Shown: one piece after another, positions 61,607 through 64,000 of the stretch
How the letters are laid out: each line of letters starts with the position of its first letter
Numbering within the stretch: the first letter of the stretch is position 1
NCBI GenBank assembly: GCA_030248215.1
Contig: JASANG010001555.1
Coordinates: 151,810 to 215,809 of the forward strand
Origin: Enoplolaimus lenunculus
Lineage: Eukaryota > Nematoda > Enoplea > Enoplida > Thoracostomopsidae
Reading direction: 5' to 3'
Length of the DNA: 64,000 nucleotides
Made by a program: the position numbers and the translations under genes
The notes under the pieces: generated by a model
Databases searched by the model: none
What the model saw: only the letters and a program-made list of their open reading frames with translations
What the model was told of the DNA's origin: nothing

Positions 61607-64000
61607 AATTTTGCTGGGGATTTTGAGCGCAGCGTTTTTCGCTCGGGATTTTGGGTTCAGCGTTTTTCGCTCGGGATTTTATGAAATTGGTATTTTGCTG
61701 GGGATTTTGGGCGCAGCGCCTTTCGCTCATGATTCTAGGAAATTTTGGTTTTGGGCGCAGCGTTTTTCGCTCGGGTTTTGGGAAATTGGGGATTTTGGGT
61801 TCAGCGTTTTTCGCTCGGGATTTTGGGAAATTGGGGTTTGGCGCGCAGCGTTTTTCGCTCAGGATTATAGGAAATTTTGATTTTGGGCGCTGCGCTTTTC
61901 GCTCGGGATTTTGGGAAATTGGGATTTTGGGAGCAGCGTTTTTCGCACAGGATTTTAGGAAATTTTTATTTTGGGCGCTGCGCTTTTCGCTCGGGATTTT
62001 GGGAAATTGGGATTTGGGCGCAGCGTTTTTCGCACCGGATTTTAGGAAATTTTGATTTTGGGCGCTGCGCTTATCGCTCGGGATTTTGGGCTCAGCGCTT
62101 TTCGCTCGGGATTTTCGGGATTTGAGAAATTGAGATTTTGGGCGCAGCGTTTTTCGCTCGAGATTTTTGGCGCAGCGTTTTTGCTCTGGATTTTGGGAAA
62201 TTGGGATTTGGGGCGCAGCGTTTTTCGCTCGGGATTTTGGGCGCAGCGCTTTTCGCTCAGGATTTTACGAAATTTTGATTTTGGGCGCTGCGCTTTTCGC
62301 TCGGGATTTTGGGAAATTGGGATTTTGGGCGCAGCGTTTTTCGCACAGGATTTTAGGAAATTTTGATTTTGGGCGCTGCCCTTTTCGCTCGGGATTTTGG
62401 GAAATTGGGATTTTGGGCGCAGCGTTTTTCGCTAGATTTTGGGAAATTGGGATTTTGAGCGCAGCGTTTCTCGCTCGGGATTTTGGGCGCAGCGTTTCTC
62501 GCTCGGGATTTTGGGCGCAGCGTTTTTCGCTCGAGATTTTGGGAAATTGGGATTTTGGGCGCAGCGCTTTTCGCTCGGGATTTTGGGCGCAGCGCTTTTC
62601 GCTCGGGATTTTGGGTTCAGCGTTTTTCACTCGGGATTTTAGCAGATTGGGATTTTGCTCGCAGCGTTTTTCGCTCGGGATTTTGTGATTTTGGGCGCAG
62701 CGTTTTTCGCTCGGGATTTTGGGAAATTGGGATTTGGGGCGCAACGTTTTTCGCTCGGAATTTTGGGAAACTGGGATATTGTGCGCAGTGCTTTTCGCTC
62801 AGGATTTTACGAAATTTTGATTTTGGGCGCTGCGCTTTTCGCTCGAGATTTTGGGAAATTGGGATTTTGGGCGCAGCGCTTTTCGCTATTGATTTTGGGG
62901 AAATTGGGATTTTAGGCGTAGCGCTTTTCGCTCGAGATTTTGGGAAATTAGGATTTTGAGCGCAGCGTTTCTCGCTCGGGATTTTGGGCGCAGCGTTTTT
63001 CGCTCGGGATTTTGGGCGCAGCGTTTTTCGCTCGGGATTTTGGGAAATTGGGGATTTTGGGTTCAGCGTTTTTCCCTTTGGATTTTGGGAAATTGGGGTT
63101 TGGCTCGCAGCGTTTTCCGCTCTTGATTTTGTGATTTTGGGCGTAGCGTTTTTCGCTGGGGATTTTGGGCGCAGCGTTTTTCGCTCGGGATTTTGGGAAA
63201 TTGGGATTTGGGGCGCAGCATTTTTCGCTCGGGATTTTGGGAAACTGGGATTTTGGGCGCAGCGCTTTTCGCTCAGGATTTTATCAAATTTTGATTTTGG
63301 GCGCTGCGCTTTTCGCTCAAGATTTTGGGAAATTGAGATTTTAGGCGCAGCGCTTTTCGCTATTGATTTTGGGGATTTTGGGAAATTGGGATTTTGGGCG
63401 TAGCGTTTTCCGCTCGAGATTTTGGGAAATTGGGATTTTGAGCGCAGCGTTTCTCACTCGGGATTTTGGGCGCAGCGTTTTTCGCTCGGGATTTTGGGAA
63501 ATTGGGGATTTTGGGTTCAGCGTTTTTCCCTTTGGATTTTGGGAAATTGGGGTTTGGGGCGCAGCATTTTTCGCTCGGGATTTTGGGAAATTTTGATTTT
63601 GGGCGCAGCATTTTTCGCTCGGGATTTTGGGAAATTTTGATTTTGGGCGCTGCGCTTTTCGCTCGGGATTTTGGGAAATTGGGATTTTGGGCGCAGCGCT
63701 TTTCGCTCGGAATTTTGGGAAATTCGGATATTACAGGGGAATTTGGGATTTTGGGCGGAGCGTTTTTCGCTCGGGATTATGGGCGCAGCAGTTTTCGCTC
63801 GGGATTTTGGGAAATTCGGATATTACCCGGGAAATTGGGATTTTGGGCGAAGCGTTTTTCGCTCGGGATTTTGGGCGCAGCGTTTTTCACTGAGGATTTT
63901 GGGAAAGTCGGATATTACCATGGAAATTGAGATTTTGGGCGCACAGTTGTTCGCTCGAGATTTTGAGAAATTGGGGTTTTGGGCGCAGCATTTTTCGCTC
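61607..64000 (+). repeat. minisatellite of 28-bp and 44-bp units, runs off the window
   Basis: More than 60 imperfect units. The short unit is GGGATTTTGGGCGCAGCG followed by TTTTTCGCTC (28 bp). The long unit adds GGGATTTTGGGAAATT in front (44 bp). A variant of the long unit has TAGGAAATTTTGATTTTGGG and GCTGCGC. The unit types alternate irregularly, with some local higher-order order such as variant then long unit. Each unit has an AGCG-TTTTT-CGCT hairpin. The unit lengths are not multiples of three, so the long open frames in it are by-products. The right end lies beyond 64000. Confidence 0.95.

Noticed and set aside
61611-63930. Several overlapping open frames of 70-170 codons with repeated FRSGFWEIG / AAFFARDF words
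   Set aside because: They arise because the minisatellite unit lacks stops in several frames. Unit lengths of 28 and 44 bp shift the frame from unit to unit, so no protein repeat is preserved.
1-64000. LTR retrotransposon, endogenous virus or Polinton remnants
   Set aside because: No reverse transcriptase, integrase, capsid or envelope motif and no paired long terminal repeats were seen; the long direct repeats are explained by tandem duplication.

Overview
This is animal nuclear DNA: AT-rich, intron-bearing and dense with DNA transposons. Five protein-coding genes can be read, all on the + strand. (1) 55-6735 is the 3' part of an LRIG-type receptor gene (last Ig domain, transmembrane helix, very long Ser/Gly-rich cytoplasmic tail). 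(2) 20758-22629 is an intronless SLC6-fold transporter-like gene. (3) 26473-30606 is a five-exon endophilin-like N-BAR gene without an SH3 domain. (4) 42103-44650 is a three-exon gene for an unrecognised four-helix membrane protein. (5) 51390-59544 is an eleven-exon gene for a ten-finger C2H2 protein that matches HINFP (histone H4 transcription factor) finger by finger. The genes share no obvious pathway and look like an ordinary scatter of housekeeping and signalling loci.

The organism is an invertebrate. LRIG, HINFP and endophilin together exclude non-animals. Several dispersed repeats carry runs related to TTAGGC/GCCTAA, the nematode telomere hexamer, which hints at a repeat-rich nematode. 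That is only a hint, because the runs sit inside transposon-like elements. No rRNA gene, CRISPR array, LTR element or reverse transcriptase was seen.

The spaces between genes are filled by small non-autonomous DNA elements, many with readable ends. They include a hAT family with CCGGAA-rich ends and 8-bp target duplications, a second hAT family with CAGTGGC ends, a family of about 430 bp with TGACCCGAATAAGAG ends, a piggyBac-type element with TTAA duplications, and a family with GAGCGAAGCTCG ends and internal minisatellites. A decayed pogo-type transposon keeps its DNA-binding and PHD-like regions but not its catalytic core. At 30833-35141 three of these families are nested and then tandemly amplified in units of about 1.42 kb; the last unit also carries a fragment of a tRNA-Arg precursor.

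The window ends in a minisatellite (61607-64000) built from 28-bp and 44-bp units. The longer units carry four evenly spaced GGG tracts, a G-quadruplex pattern. The most notable gene-level signals are the SLC6 protein with its sodium-site residues replaced, the duplicated splice donor in the LRIG gene, and the SH3-less endophilin.
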